Assembly (NCBI RefSeq): GCF_021654115.1
Contig: NZ_JAIWJF010000001.1
Location: 186,001 to 250,000, forward strand
Length of the DNA stretch: 64,000 nt
Reading direction: 5' to 3'
DNA from: Furfurilactobacillus milii
Lineage (GTDB): Bacteria > Bacillota > Bacilli > Lactobacillales > Lactobacillaceae
The notes beneath the pieces are model-generated. The model did not search any database. It saw nothing but the letters and a program-made list of their open reading frames with translations, and was not told where the DNA came from. This document shows, in pieces, positions 9,700 to 18,092 of this stretch. The number at the start of each line of letters is the position of its first letter. The stretch's first letter is position 1. Position numbers and translations under genes: made by a program.

Positions 9700-10776
9700 A
9701 TGCATTGGTTGGCTGATTTAATGGCAGCAATAGGCGTTGTTCTGAATGGGATTCCTCAAGGTATTATGGCCATGACTCTGGGATTCGCCATTTTTCCGAC
9801 ATCCTTTTCCTTCGCTTTTGGCGCATTAGTGAATGGCGCAGTCGGATCAGTTGCGCCTATTTCATTTCAGGCCGAGTCATTAGGCTTATTGAGTCGTTTA
9901 GGTCAAACACACCGAGAACGGTCGTCGATCATTTTTGGCGGTTCCATCTTTATGTTAGTTATTGGTTTGACAGGTACTTTAACGAGTATCGTACATGTTT
10001 TAGGAAATGGTATCATCGCGGGTATGATGGCAGGCGTCGGTTTAATGCTTAGTAAGATCAGCTTGACAATGGTTAAAAACGAACGAATTGCTGGCGGCAC
10101 TTCTGTCGGCGTTGCTGTGCTGACATATTTATTAACGAAGGACTTGGTTTGGACAATTGTTTTATCCGTCATTGCATCAAGCATAGTGGCCGTTTATGGC
10201 ATTCACTATCGGGTGGAACTGCCACAATACGTTGTAGAGCGGCGCTTTCACTTCTTGAAACCAATGGTTAATCTGCGAGTGATTCGGGGAGCACTAAGCT
10301 TAGCCTGTTTGAATATTGGCGCGAACATTTCATACGGGCTGGTAACTGGTCAGTTAACAGGCATTAAGCCAAATCCGGTGAACCTGAATATTCTGACGGG
10401 GACGCAGGCCTTTGCGGATATGGGAACGAGTTTACTTGGTGGGGCGCCAGTAGAAAGTATTATTTCGGCGACCGCAAGTGCACCAGAACCAGTTGTTTCT
10501 GGAATATTGATGATGTTGCTAATGGCACTTTTATTATTTTCCGGTTGGTTACCACGATTGGGTAAATATGTACCAGCTGCTTCAATTGCAGGATTTTTGC
10601 TAATTTTGGGAGCTGTGATTATTTTTCCAGAGAACGCTGCGTTAGCGTTGAAAGGATCTGGTGCATCGATTTCCGCGTTGACATTGATTGTCACAGCATT
10701 AGTTGATCCAATGTCAGGCTTATTGACAGGGGCCATTTTCAAATTTATTTTGCCAATAATCGGATTGGGGTTATGA
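9700..10776 (+). CDS. Putative nucleobase permease (NCS2-like)
   Basis: A 358-residue polytopic membrane protein with about ten hydrophobic segments and a glycine-rich NILTGTQAFADMGTSLLGGA stretch of the type seen in NCS2 transporters. It is shorter than typical AzgA/PbuG permeases (about 430 residues). A purine substrate is inferred mainly from context: it follows purH, and its stop overlaps the start of a phosphoribosyltransferase (ATGA overlap at 10773). Uptake coupled to PRPP-dependent trapping would be coherent. A GGGGG sequence precedes the ATG at 9700. Confidence 0.6.
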   Translation: MHWLADLMAAIGVVLNGIPQGIMAMTLGFAIFPTSFSFAFGALVNGAVGSVAPISFQAESLGLLSRLGQTHRERSSIIFGGSIFMLVIGLTGTLTSIVHVLGNGIIAGMMAGVGLMLSKISLTMVKNERIAGGTSVGVAVLTYLLTKDLVWTIVLSVIASSIVAVYGIHYRVELPQYVVERRFHFLKPMVNLRVIRGALSLACLNIGANISYGLVTGQLTGIKPNPVNLNILTGTQAFADMGTSLLGGAPVESIISATASAPEPVVSGILMMLLMALLLFSGWLPRLGKYVPAASIAGFLLILGAVIIFPENAALALKGSGASISALTLIVTALVDPMSGLLTGAIFKFILPIIGLGL

Positions 10777-11324
10777 GGATGGAAAAAAGTTATGAAGTTA
10801 CGATAGGAGTTTTGAAAAGAAAGTTGCCGATTATTCCGATTAGTTCGACTGTTGCAATCGCATCGTTTGTTCTGCTCGGGGATACAGAAATGGCTAGTTA
10901 TGCAGCCGCTGAACTTGTCAAACGAATAACTGAACCATTTGATGAAATCGTCACAATGGAAAGCAAAGGTATTCCGTTAGCTGAAGAAATAAGTAAAATA
11001 ACGCATCGTAAAAACTATGTCGTCCTTCGCAAGAGTGTAAAGGGGTACATGGCTCATCCAATAAGTGTTCCTGTAAGGTCAATTACGACAGATGAGTCAC
11101 AAACGTTAGTGCTAGATGGTAATGATGTTCTTCGACTTACTGACAAACGAATACTCTTAGTGGACGATGTGGTTTCGACTGGAGGTTCATTGACTGCAGC
11201 AGAAAATTTAATGGCTAAAGTTGATGCCAATGTTGTTTGTAAATGTGCGATTTTGGCCGAGGGAACAGCAGCAACGAGGGATGATATTACTTTTCTGGGG
11301 TCTCTGCCAGTCTTTTCAATTTAA
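10773..11324 (+). CDS. Purine phosphoribosyltransferase-like protein
   Basis: A 183-residue type I phosphoribosyltransferase. The PRPP-binding motif LLVDDVVSTGGS (residues about 129-140) is complete. ESKGIPLAEEI and the flexible-loop KSVKGYM region are adenine/xanthine PRTase-like. It would convert a free purine base and PRPP to the nucleotide. It lacks the winged helix that would make it a PurR-type regulator. Translation is coupled to the permease gene by an ATGA overlap. Adenine is the best-guess base, but xanthine or guanine cannot be excluded. Confidence 0.75.
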   Translation: MRMEKSYEVTIGVLKRKLPIIPISSTVAIASFVLLGDTEMASYAAAELVKRITEPFDEIVTMESKGIPLAEEISKITHRKNYVVLRKSVKGYMAHPISVPVRSITTDESQTLVLDGNDVLRLTDKRILLVDDVVSTGGSLTAAENLMAKVDANVVCKCAILAEGTAATRDDITFLGSLPVFSI

Positions 11325-11354
11325 GGCGTCCCAATAAAAATAGACAAAAAGAAA

Positions 11355-11384
11355 CTGACCTAGGATCGGGGAATCCTAGGTCAG
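11355..11384. terminator. 12-bp perfect hairpin between convergent genes
   Basis: CTGACCTAGGAT (11355-11366) and ATCCTAGGTCAG (11373-11384) form a perfect stem with a 6-nt loop. The T-rich flank is on the minus strand, so it would best stop leftward transcription; it may also protect 3' ends of the purine operon. Confidence 0.6.
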
Positions 11385-11450
11385 CCATCATTCTAGAGAG
11401 AGTCTTAACATATCTGGGGGGAGATACATTACGTCGGAGGAGTGAGGGGT

Positions 11451-11513
11451 ATGAACTCCTTCGATGCTTATAATATACCGACGTTACCTAAAAGTAAGCT
11501 TAAAAAGACTTAA
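11451..11513 (+). CDS. Possible 20-codon ORF inside a hairpin leader
   Basis: An ATG at 11451 preceded by GGAGG (11436-11440) opens a 20-codon frame with many Lys, Ser and Thr. The ribosome site and start codon fall in a stem-loop: 11434-11443 pairs with 11455-11464 around an 11-nt loop. It resembles no known peptide. It could be a leader peptide, a small RNA part, or chance. The remainder of the 290-nt gap (11514-11617) holds GTAAACG-type repeats but no other gene. Confidence 0.2.
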   Translation: MNSFDAYNIPTLPKSKLKKT

Positions 11514-11617
11514 TGAAATAGTTGCGAAACGCGGAAATTTCGGTGTTAACGTTTGTAAACGATTGATGTGACAACGTTTACGAGTTTGAAACGTGGCGTA
11601 TATTTTTTGAAAAATTT

Positions 11618-12286
11618 TTAGTGACGCTTTTTTCCCTGGTGCCATAATTCAACTGATGCGTAATCTTCCTTCAACAAGCTAATCATTTGTTGAAGGTGAG
11701 CCTGCTGCGTACCAGATGTTTTGGGACTAAATACATAACGTGCCCAAGAACGCTGATAGCCAGGCGTCAACGTATCGAAGGCTTGACGGGCATCAGTATC
11801 TGTACCGATTAGTTGTTTGAGTTCGCTCAACCGATCTTCATAAGTTGCCACGCGACCAGATGGATTGTTAGCACGACGAGGATTGCTTGCCAGCCAAGTT
11901 AATCCCACGGCTGTATAGTTACCATCAAAACTCACCATCCGCGAAAACTTAAGGCCGGTATCAGCTACTGCACCGCTGTCCTCATCAACATTGAGAGCGG
12001 GGAAAAGAACATCGCGATGAATCCCAGACAGACCAAGTTTGTTTTTCAATTTTGGATAAATTAGGTAAAGATAGCCCCTAGATGAAAGCAATTTTTCGTT
12101 CGCAATCGTTTTAATTTCCGCGGCCATCATGTCTGTTGATAAACAAAAACTCAGAATGAGATCGTTTGTTTTTGTTGAGTCGCTGACTTGTTTAAGAGAT
12201 AGTGTATCAATTGTATCAGGTTGATGACGGATTGAAACATGTTTGTACGTTGGGAGTTTGATTTTGTCGGCAAACGTTTTAGGCAT
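11618..12286 (-). CDS. YdeI/OmdA-like protein (222 aa)
   Basis: The C-terminal 60 residues (TLTPGYQRSWARYVFSPKT followed by a helix) resemble the YdeI/OmpD-associated (OmdA) domain, which has the pattern LPPSYRREYIRWI. The N-terminal 150 residues do not match anything I can name. The start at 12286 is preceded by AAAGGTGAT; an upstream GTG at 12295 overlaps that site. The gene is flanked by hairpins on both sides and appears monocistronic. OmdA-type proteins have been linked to stress or peptide resistance; no function is asserted here. Confidence 0.5.
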   Translation of the reverse strand: MPKTFADKIKLPTYKHVSIRHQPDTIDTLSLKQVSDSTKTNDLILSFCLSTDMMAAEIKTIANEKLLSSRGYLYLIYPKLKNKLGLSGIHRDVLFPALNVDEDSGAVADTGLKFSRMVSFDGNYTAVGLTWLASNPRRANNPSGRVATYEDRLSELKQLIGTDTDARQAFDTLTPGYQRSWARYVFSPKTSGTQQAHLQQMISLLKEDYASVELWHQGKKRH

Positions 12287-12359
12287 AAGTATCACCTTTC
12301 ATATATGCATTAATCTGAGCGTTAATTGTCATCGACAGCATAGCATAGTGCGCAAGAAA

Positions 12360-12399
12360 AAGGGGTTAAGTACGCCGCTTAAGACGCATTTAACCCCTT
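12360..12399 (-). terminator. Terminator of the baeRF-like gene
   Basis: AAGGGGTTAA (12360-12369) pairs with TTAACCCCTT (12390-12399). On the minus strand it is followed by a U-rich run from the AAAAA at 12357-12361. It lies just past the stop of the gene at 12424. Confidence 0.75.
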
Positions 12400-12423
12400 A
12401 TATTTACTTCATCTTAGTGTAAA

Positions 12424-13545
12424 TCAATAGCGACTGATCCCAACTGGTTGGCCATCTGGTAGCTGATCTTCATTAACGACAATCACATCACCGCCACGTT
12501 GAAGCATAGTGACACACAGTGAAGGAATAGCATTAGCGGCGGTTGGGTCGGTAATGAATTGATCACGGTCTAAGTGACCGTGCCACTCGGATGTGTCGGC
12601 GACGATTAAAGTCCCTAGCTGACCATGAGAAACAGCCGTGGCGATGTCGGTTGGTAATTTGACCTGATGATTGGCATTAGCAGCATCATGGTAAGCCTTG
12701 AGTCCTGTTTGAATAATTTGATCGGCATGCTGTTCAAATAAGGGTTCAACCCGTTGCTGAATCTGGGCAGTACTTAAGTTGGCAGGAGATTCATTCAGTA
12801 CATAATCGGTGGAAACATGTGTTAATCGGCTGAGTTTGCGGAATAAAGCTTGATTTTCTGGTAAGGCAAACAGAATTAGCGGGCGTTGTGTATCTTTTTG
12901 CCAAGCTTGCATGAAGTTATCAACGGCTTGGAAGTAATTTGTCAGGTCAATATCTTTGCCGACATCCTTTGTGTGGTGCCCATGATAGCCGGCGTGTTCG
13001 CCGCGACTGACACCGTTAACGTCTCCGCCACGGATTTCTGTGCCGAGTGCTTGTGTCAAGGTGGTTGGCGCATCCTCTGGCAGAGGAGTTAAAATCACGC
13101 GATGATTACGAATTTGGTAAAGCTTAAACGAGTCACCATTTAGAGCAAGTAAATCGAAATCGAATGCGCGCTGTTGTTCACGCAGCAGTGGTCGTAACTC
13201 GGGCACGGTGCTTACAGACACTTGGTCAGTTACGTTGGTGGACAAATGATCGATGATTACTTGATCTGCTGTGGTTAGAACGGCGATGCTTTCTTTAATA
13301 TTTTGTGCAAATAGTGCGTCGTCGCTGAGTGCCGCTGATACTCGCGGCTCAATGCTGGTCCACCAGTCGGTGCCAAACTGACGGGTGACGTGTTGCTTTG
13401 CCTGACGAATAAGATCCTGAACACGTAACCGTGTGTGTGGCCGATCAGCAGGATCAATGTTTGCGTAAATTGATACAACTGGTGCATCGGGATGTTGTGT
13501 TAATAAAGTTGTTAATGTAGCTGTATTTAACAGTGAGTTTGGCAT
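12424..13545 (-). CDS. baeRF-like protein (bacterial eRF1-related)
   Basis: A 373-residue protein that reads like the baeRF families, bacterial relatives of archaeo-eukaryotic release factor 1. The N-terminal VVSIYANIDPADRP and the C-terminal pelota-like segment (HGQLGTLIVADTSEWHG) fit that layout. The middle has a His/Gly-rich stretch, SRGEHAGYHGHHTKD. Proteins of this group are thought to act on ribosomes or in stress responses, based on domain analysis; I infer no specific activity. The start at 13545 has AGGAGG upstream. The leader region is unusually foldable (13585-13679). Confidence 0.65.
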   Translation of the reverse strand: MPNSLLNTATLTTLLTQHPDAPVVSIYANIDPADRPHTRLRVQDLIRQAKQHVTRQFGTDWWTSIEPRVSAALSDDALFAQNIKESIAVLTTADQVIIDHLSTNVTDQVSVSTVPELRPLLREQQRAFDFDLLALNGDSFKLYQIRNHRVILTPLPEDAPTTLTQALGTEIRGGDVNGVSRGEHAGYHGHHTKDVGKDIDLTNYFQAVDNFMQAWQKDTQRPLILFALPENQALFRKLSRLTHVSTDYVLNESPANLSTAQIQQRVEPLFEQHADQIIQTGLKAYHDAANANHQVKLPTDIATAVSHGQLGTLIVADTSEWHGHLDRDQFITDPTAANAIPSLCVTMLQRGGDVIVVNEDQLPDGQPVGISRY

Positions 13546-13584
13546 ATGCGTTATCCTCCTAATTTAAACACGTCTTAGTTGTTT

Positions 13585-13679
13585 AGGCATGCGTCCTTTA
13601 AGGCTTCAAACACCCGTTGGACGGAACTTTCTACTTGATAGCGTAGCAAGCACTACGGTTGGACGCGAATTATGTGCCT
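13585..13679 (-). ncRNA. Candidate structured leader RNA
   Basis: On the minus strand, 40-135 nt before the baeRF-like gene, a closing helix is formed by two segments: 13675-13679 with 13585-13589 (AGGCA/TGCCT) and 13661-13666 with 13591-13596 (GCGTCC/GGACGC). It encloses a hairpin at 13642-13657 (5-bp stem, 6-nt loop) and a small hairpin around 13614-13624. An octamer CGTCCAAC occurs twice. I know no riboswitch of this shape. The rest of the 580-nt gap (13680-14015) shows no gene or clear signal. Confidence 0.35.
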
Positions 13680-14015
13680 ATGGGGATGAATCCGCATACA
13701 ATGCCAAGCAAGCTGTAAATTAGTTAATTATTGAATGTAATTCTCACTGATTCGATTTGTGCAGCCGAAATGAAAAGTAGCTATTTTAAGCTGATATTAT
13801 AGGCAAACTGGCGTTATGTGGTAGGAGGATCTTGCTTAAAAAGAAACTGTGAACGTCTATTAACACTATTTGATGAGAGGACATTTGAAAATGATAAGGG
13901 TGTGCTTTCGCAACATTATTCCTATTAGCAAATAAATTGAGAAAGCGTCAATTAACACAGGAAATGCAGGTTAACTGCTAGCCATTGGCCTTTGATTTAA
14001 AAATAATAACGATCA

Positions 14016-14090
14016 TTTAACATCGGCTAATTATTCATTGTATAATTTAATTTGGTAAAACATTAGTCACTAAAGTATGTAGTGACTAAT
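14016..14090 (+). promoter_or_regulatory. Promoter and inverted repeat before the SpaA/Cna-B gene
   Basis: A TATAAT (14041-14046) with a weak TTTAAC upstream is followed by a perfect 10-bp inverted repeat, ATTAGTCACT (14062-14071) and AGTGACTAAT (14081-14090), 9 nt apart. It would lie in the 5' untranslated region as an operator or mRNA-stabilising stem. Confidence 0.45.
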
Positions 14091-14125
14091 ATAATTTATA
14101 TGTTGAGTAAGGAGATAATTCTCAA

Positions 14126-15970
14126 ATGAAAAAGCATAAGCTATTGTTTTTAATCCAGTTTATGGCGTTAGTGGTTAGTTTAATGGGACCGTTGATGTCC
14201 GTTAACACTGTAAAGGCGGCTAACGTTTCAGTATCTGGCCTGAATGCCAACGATGCGACTATTTGGGACGATGCTGGAAACAATGTTACCGGTCAAAAGG
14301 ATCTCGATCGGTACAGTAACTATACGGCAAAATATCAATGGAAGATTGACGATGGGGTAATGATCTCTGCCGGAGACACGACGTCGTTCTCACTGCCAGA
14401 TAATGTCGTTATGAATAGTGATGTCACATTTAATATCACCAATAATGATGGTAAGGTCGTCGGTACTGGGACTATTTTAAAAGGACAGTCACAAGGGACG
14501 ATTACTTTTTCTAATGCCTTAGAAGATACTAATTTTAATCGCGAAGGCCATTTATTTTTAAATGTTATTGGGACACACTCTGGTGGTGGGCCAGCAAGTT
14601 ATTTTATCAACAAAATTGGTTGGGTAGATGGCAGTACCTATGACAAACAAGGCTATCCTACTGAGGTTATTTGGGAAGCATCAGTTAATCCTGGAGCAGC
14701 AAATCTTAAAAATGTGGTGTTAACTGATACCCTCGGTGAAGGACAAGAGTACATTTCTAACTCAATGACTTTGACTAAGCGTCATGAAGAAAACGGTCAG
14801 TGGGTCGATGATGGCACAATAACACCGAATGTGACTGTAAATGGTAAACATTTGACGATTAACCTTGGAGATATATCCACTAATATTGATGTTGTTTACA
14901 AGGTCAAAGTCACAAATTTAAATTCAAATGGCGGTAATACTTGGAGTAACACGATTTCTGCCAATACATCAGATAGTCCAGACCATGGCACCACTGTGAA
15001 TAGCAATGTTGTTTGGGGCGGCGGTGGCACCGGAAATGGATCAAGTGGTTCCGTTGACTTAGTAAAATATGATGAACAAACGCATGCTACGCTGGCAAAT
15101 ACAACATTTGATCTTTACAAGGACAACGTATTGATTAAGTCAGGCCTAACAACGGATGCTAACGGAAAAATATCAGTCGCAAACTTAGCAGCTGGAGATT
15201 ATTCTTTTGTGGAACATCAATCCGCAGCAGGCTACCGATTGAGTAAGACTTCTATTCCGTTTACGATTAGTAAAGATCATCAACATGCCGATGTGTCGGC
15301 GTACAACACGGCGGTTGTTTCTGTTACTGGTACCAAAACATGGGTCGATGATAATGACGCTGCTGGCAAACGACCTCAGAGTGTCGTTATTGATCTTTAT
15401 GCAAACGGCAGCAAGAAGGACAGTCAGACGGTTTCTAATAAATCAAAATGGCAATACGCCTTTGACAACCTGCAAAAGTATGACAATCAAGGAAAGGTCA
15501 TTAATTACACCGTCAAAGAAGAACCTGTCGCAAATTATAAGAGTACTCAAACAAGCGAAGGATTTACCAACACATATGTGCCTAGCGAACCCGATAAACC
15601 TGGCGAACCGTCAAATCCGGAAACCCCAGGGACTCCGGAAGTACCAAGCACACCAGGAATTCCTGAAACCCCAAGCGTGCCAAGTACCCCAGAATTACCA
15701 AGTACACCAAATAAAACAGAAACTCCAAATACATCTGTTGTACCAAACAAACCAAGCACTTCATCCGAAAGTCAGGCAGCTTTGCCTAAAGCTGCTTTGC
15801 CGACACCAACAAATTCTGAGCCCCAAAACGGTGAAGTTAAGACGGCCAAGACAAATAAGGAAGGCCGTTTACCATTTACAAACGAAAAGAGCAGTGGTCT
15901 TTTCGCTGTCATCGGTGTGGCGGTGTTATTAGTTGCCGGTCTATTACTATTGCGTCGTAAACACAGTTAA
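14126..15970 (+). CDS. Cell-wall-anchored SpaA/Cna-B adhesin-like protein
   Basis: A 614-residue secreted wall protein. A signal peptide (residues 1-32, ending VKAA) is followed by an N-terminal region resembling the collagen-binding adhesin fold (about 33-295), a SpaA/prealbumin-like domain (about 308-393: VDLVKYDEQTHATLANTTF), a Cna-B domain (about 400-485: TGTKTWVDDNDAAGKRP) and a Pro/Thr/Glu-rich wall spacer with xPxTP repeats. The sorting signal is LPFTNE, a hydrophobic helix and RRKHS. The LPxTN form differs from the LPKTG of the giant adhesin downstream. Likely roles are binding to host or plant matrix or forming a pilus-like structure; no pilin sortase is next to it. GGAG precedes the ATG. 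Confidence 0.85.
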   Translation: MKKHKLLFLIQFMALVVSLMGPLMSVNTVKAANVSVSGLNANDATIWDDAGNNVTGQKDLDRYSNYTAKYQWKIDDGVMISAGDTTSFSLPDNVVMNSDVTFNITNNDGKVVGTGTILKGQSQGTITFSNALEDTNFNREGHLFLNVIGTHSGGGPASYFINKIGWVDGSTYDKQGYPTEVIWEASVNPGAANLKNVVLTDTLGEGQEYISNSMTLTKRHEENGQWVDDGTITPNVTVNGKHLTINLGDISTNIDVVYKVKVTNLNSNGGNTWSNTISANTSDSPDHGTTVNSNVVWGGGGTGNGSSGSVDLVKYDEQTHATLANTTFDLYKDNVLIKSGLTTDANGKISVANLAAGDYSFVEHQSAAGYRLSKTSIPFTISKDHQHADVSAYNTAVVSVTGTKTWVDDNDAAGKRPQSVVIDLYANGSKKDSQTVSNKSKWQYAFDNLQKYDNQGKVINYTVKEEPVANYKSTQTSEGFTNTYVPSEPDKPGEPSNPETPGTPEVPSTPGIPETPSVPSTPELPSTPNKTETPNTSVVPNKPSTSSESQAALPKAALPTPTNSEPQNGEVKTAKTNKEGRLPFTNEKSSGLFAVIGVAVLLVAGLLLLRRKHS

Positions 15971-16078
15971 TTGAAATGCATCTTCTTCATCAATTAGCTC
16001 GGTGTGCTTAAGGATTAGACGGTCCTTCCACTAGTGATGTGGTCATGTGTATACGACTGCGGTTTGTCACAGACATGT

Positions 16079-16119
16079 AGGACAAATTTAGGACAAAATA
16101 GGACTGAACAGGGTATAAT
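16079..16119 (+). promoter_or_regulatory. Helically phased AGGAC direct repeats at a promoter
   Basis: AGGAC occurs at 16079, 16090 and 16100, with AGGG at 16110, spaced 11, 10 and 10 bp, immediately before TATAAT (16114-16119). Repeats on one face of the helix over the -35 region suggest cooperative binding of an activator or repressor to the small gene at 16148. Confidence 0.45.
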
Positions 16120-16147
16120 TTCCTCAGTTTAAGAAGGAGGAATTGAT

Positions 16148-16369
16148 ATGGAACTAACAAATACAGATTATGATATCTTAGATGCGATTGCCTCAGGCCG
16201 TGTTGAATCCGGGACGCCAGTGACTCATTTTGTAGACTACTGTGATAATGCAATCGGTGGGGATCCTCGGCCTTTGATCGACGCTGGTTACATCGAAGCG
16301 AGTGGCAATACCGTCGAAGGATTAACTGATCAAGGCAAGCAGGCATTAGCAGATCGTAAGACAAAGTAA
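16148..16369 (+). CDS. Small winged-helix-like protein (73 aa)
   Basis: A 73-residue protein beginning MELTNTDYDILDAI and ending with GLTDQGKQALADRKTK. The pattern of an N-terminal helix pair, IDAGYIE, a short beta hairpin and LTDQGKQAL resembles a minimal winged-helix DNA-binding domain. AAGGAGGAA lies 6-7 nt upstream. It is preceded by phased AGGAC repeats, so autoregulation is possible. No catalytic motif is seen. The family is probably conserved but I cannot name it. Confidence 0.6.
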   Translation: MELTNTDYDILDAIASGRVESGTPVTHFVDYCDNAIGGDPRPLIDAGYIEASGNTVEGLTDQGKQALADRKTK

Positions 16370-16451
16370 TAACGTCTGCCATTTTGTCCCTTAGATTAGT
16401 AAAGTGTGTCATAATGAATCAACTAACTAAGGATAAAAGGACGGATTTAAA

Positions 16452-16787
16452 ATGAATCAGGAATGGCGTGAACAGGCAAATGCCGCCGTTCACGGGTTAT
16501 TACTATGGGCAGCCATTATCAACATCTTTTCTGGTGTTGTTATTAGTTTGACAATGTTAACGGGTGGGGCATCATTCTTCGTTTACACGGTGACCTTGAT
16601 CCCAGCCATTGTAGGTGTGTGGGAGTTGTCCAAATTGAATCAGCTCACGGATCGATGGCTGGCCAATGGTAGCGCGTTTTATCAGCAAGGAATTATTAGT
16701 GTGATCTTTGCTTCTTGGGTAGCGGCTATCCTATTGTGGATTGCTGGTCATCGTTTGCAGGTTATTGCAGCTAATCATCGAAACTAA
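16452..16787 (+). CDS. Small membrane protein (111 aa)
   Basis: The 111 residues contain three or four hydrophobic segments (LLLWAAIINIFSGVVISL, FFVYTVTLIPAIVGVW, IISVIFASWVAAILLWIAG) separated by a polar loop. The start at 16452 is preceded by AAAAGGAC. A terminator follows the stop. It may be expressed with the small winged-helix gene 82 nt upstream, although a CATAAT-type -10 candidate lies between them. The function is unknown. Confidence 0.6.
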   Translation: MNQEWREQANAAVHGLLLWAAIINIFSGVVISLTMLTGGASFFVYTVTLIPAIVGVWELSKLNQLTDRWLANGSAFYQQGIISVIFASWVAAILLWIAGHRLQVIAANHRN

Positions 16788-16790
16788 AAT

Positions 16791-16869
16791 AGAGTTGAAT
16801 CATCAGTTTTTATCTTGAACAATCAAGTTTGTGATTGTTTGAAATAAGCTCATGGTTCAACTCTTTTTC
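16791..16869 (+). terminator. Long-armed terminator
   Basis: AGAGTTGAA (16791-16799) pairs with TTCAACTCT (16856-16864), followed by TTTTCT. An inner hairpin, AACAATCA with TGATTGTT (16818-16839), adds stability. Confidence 0.75.
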
Positions 16870-17019
16870 TATGTAATTTTGAAAATACACATGAAACGTA
16901 ATTATTTTGTAGCGAAATGGTTAATCACAGGTGTTTAGTCTGTATTTTTAGGCTAAATAGGGTATCATTTAGTTCGAACAAAAGTTTTCTAAATTTACAT
17001 ATTCCTGGAGGGAATGAAA

Positions 17020-17673
17020 ATGAGAAAGTATTTTGCCGAGTTTATCGGAACTTTCATGCTTGTTTTCATCGGTACTGGTACAGTTACGGTTGCTAAAGGC
17101 GGCACTTTAGCCATTGGTTTAGCATTCGGATTGGCCATTACGATGATGGCTTACGCCGTTGGTGGCGTGTCAGGCGGTAACTTCAACCCCGCAGTATCTA
17201 TTGCGATGTTGATCAACGGTCGTTTGTCAGCTAGTGACACCATTTTTTACATTATTTCGCAATTTTTAGGTGCCACAGTTGCTTCAGCCGTGTTGGACTT
17301 CTTTGAACACGCATTAAACTTGCCAAAGAGTGTTGGTTTTGGTCAAACGGATTTTCCTAAGATCTCTGCTGGCGCAGCGTTCTGCTTCGAAACAATTATT
17401 ACCTTCTTATTCGTATTTGTGATCTTGATGGTCACTAGCGACAAGTTTGGTAACGCCACAATGGCACCAGTAGCAATTGGTTTAACCTTAGCCTTTTTGA
17501 TCATTGTTGCCTTGAACTTGACCGGTGGTTCTTTGAACCCTGCTCGTAGTTTCGGACCTGCCATCTTTGCTGGTGGTACTGCGTTGTCTCACTACTGGGT
17601 TTACTTGATTGCCCCAGTATTGGGTGCTGCTATCGCGGCCTTTGTTGGTCGTTGGATGGGTAGCGAAGACTAG
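17020..17673 (+). CDS. Aquaporin (MIP family water channel)
   Basis: A 217-residue major intrinsic protein with six membrane segments and both pore-lining loops: GGNFNPAVS in the first half and LNPARSFGPA in the second. The Ser after NPAR, instead of the Asp of glycerol facilitators, favours an orthodox AqpZ-like water channel. GGAGGG at 17007-17012 is correctly spaced for the ATG at 17020 and too close for the ATG at 17014, so 17020 is chosen. The gene is monocistronic with a strong terminator. It would serve osmotic water flux across the cytoplasmic membrane. Confidence 0.9.
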   Translation: MRKYFAEFIGTFMLVFIGTGTVTVAKGGTLAIGLAFGLAITMMAYAVGGVSGGNFNPAVSIAMLINGRLSASDTIFYIISQFLGATVASAVLDFFEHALNLPKSVGFGQTDFPKISAGAAFCFETIITFLFVFVILMVTSDKFGNATMAPVAIGLTLAFLIIVALNLTGGSLNPARSFGPAIFAGGTALSHYWVYLIAPVLGAAIAAFVGRWMGSED

Positions 17674-17698
17674 ACTGATTTTTAAAACTTTATATACG

Positions 17699-17748
17699 AA
17701 CACCCTGGAAACTTGACCGTTTGGTCAGGCAACCAGGGTGTTTTTTGA
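17699..17748 (+). terminator. Aquaporin terminator
   Basis: AACACCCTGG (17699-17708) pairs with CCAGGGTGTT (17733-17742), with an inner TTGACC/GGTCA pairing and a TTTTTT tail. The following AT-rich 340 nt up to the adhesin start show no further gene. Confidence 0.9.
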
Positions 17749-18092
17749 TGTCGAACGCTGTTTTTCATTCAATGCTTGTACTGGCAATAAACATCACGAA
17801 TCCAGAAAGTTAAGTAATATAAAAATCGTTAAATTCTTAGAAAACAAAAATTTTGTCAGAAAAGCATCTTTCGTTTTTTATTTTAATGTTCCAATAGTGG
17901 CCGATTAGTCTGTGATAAGGGCTTTTGAACCGTACCAATTTAAATAAAACTAATACTATTTAAAAATGCAACTAAATGTTCTTATAACGCATTAATTTAC
18001 TATGTTTACAAATAAATTGTGCGATATATAATTAACAAAATGTGATATTTAACGATGCTAATTTTTCCGAAACAGAGTTTCTGAGGGGATTT

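Noticed and set aside
13891-13932. Short ORF starting at 13891 in the gap before the SpaA/Cna-B gene
   Set aside because: Only 13 codons with a weak AGAGG upstream and no supporting context.
18042-18092. GTG at 18042 as the adhesin start
   Set aside because: No ribosome binding site; the ATG at 18093 has GAGGGG at good spacing and gives a standard KxYKxGKxW leader.
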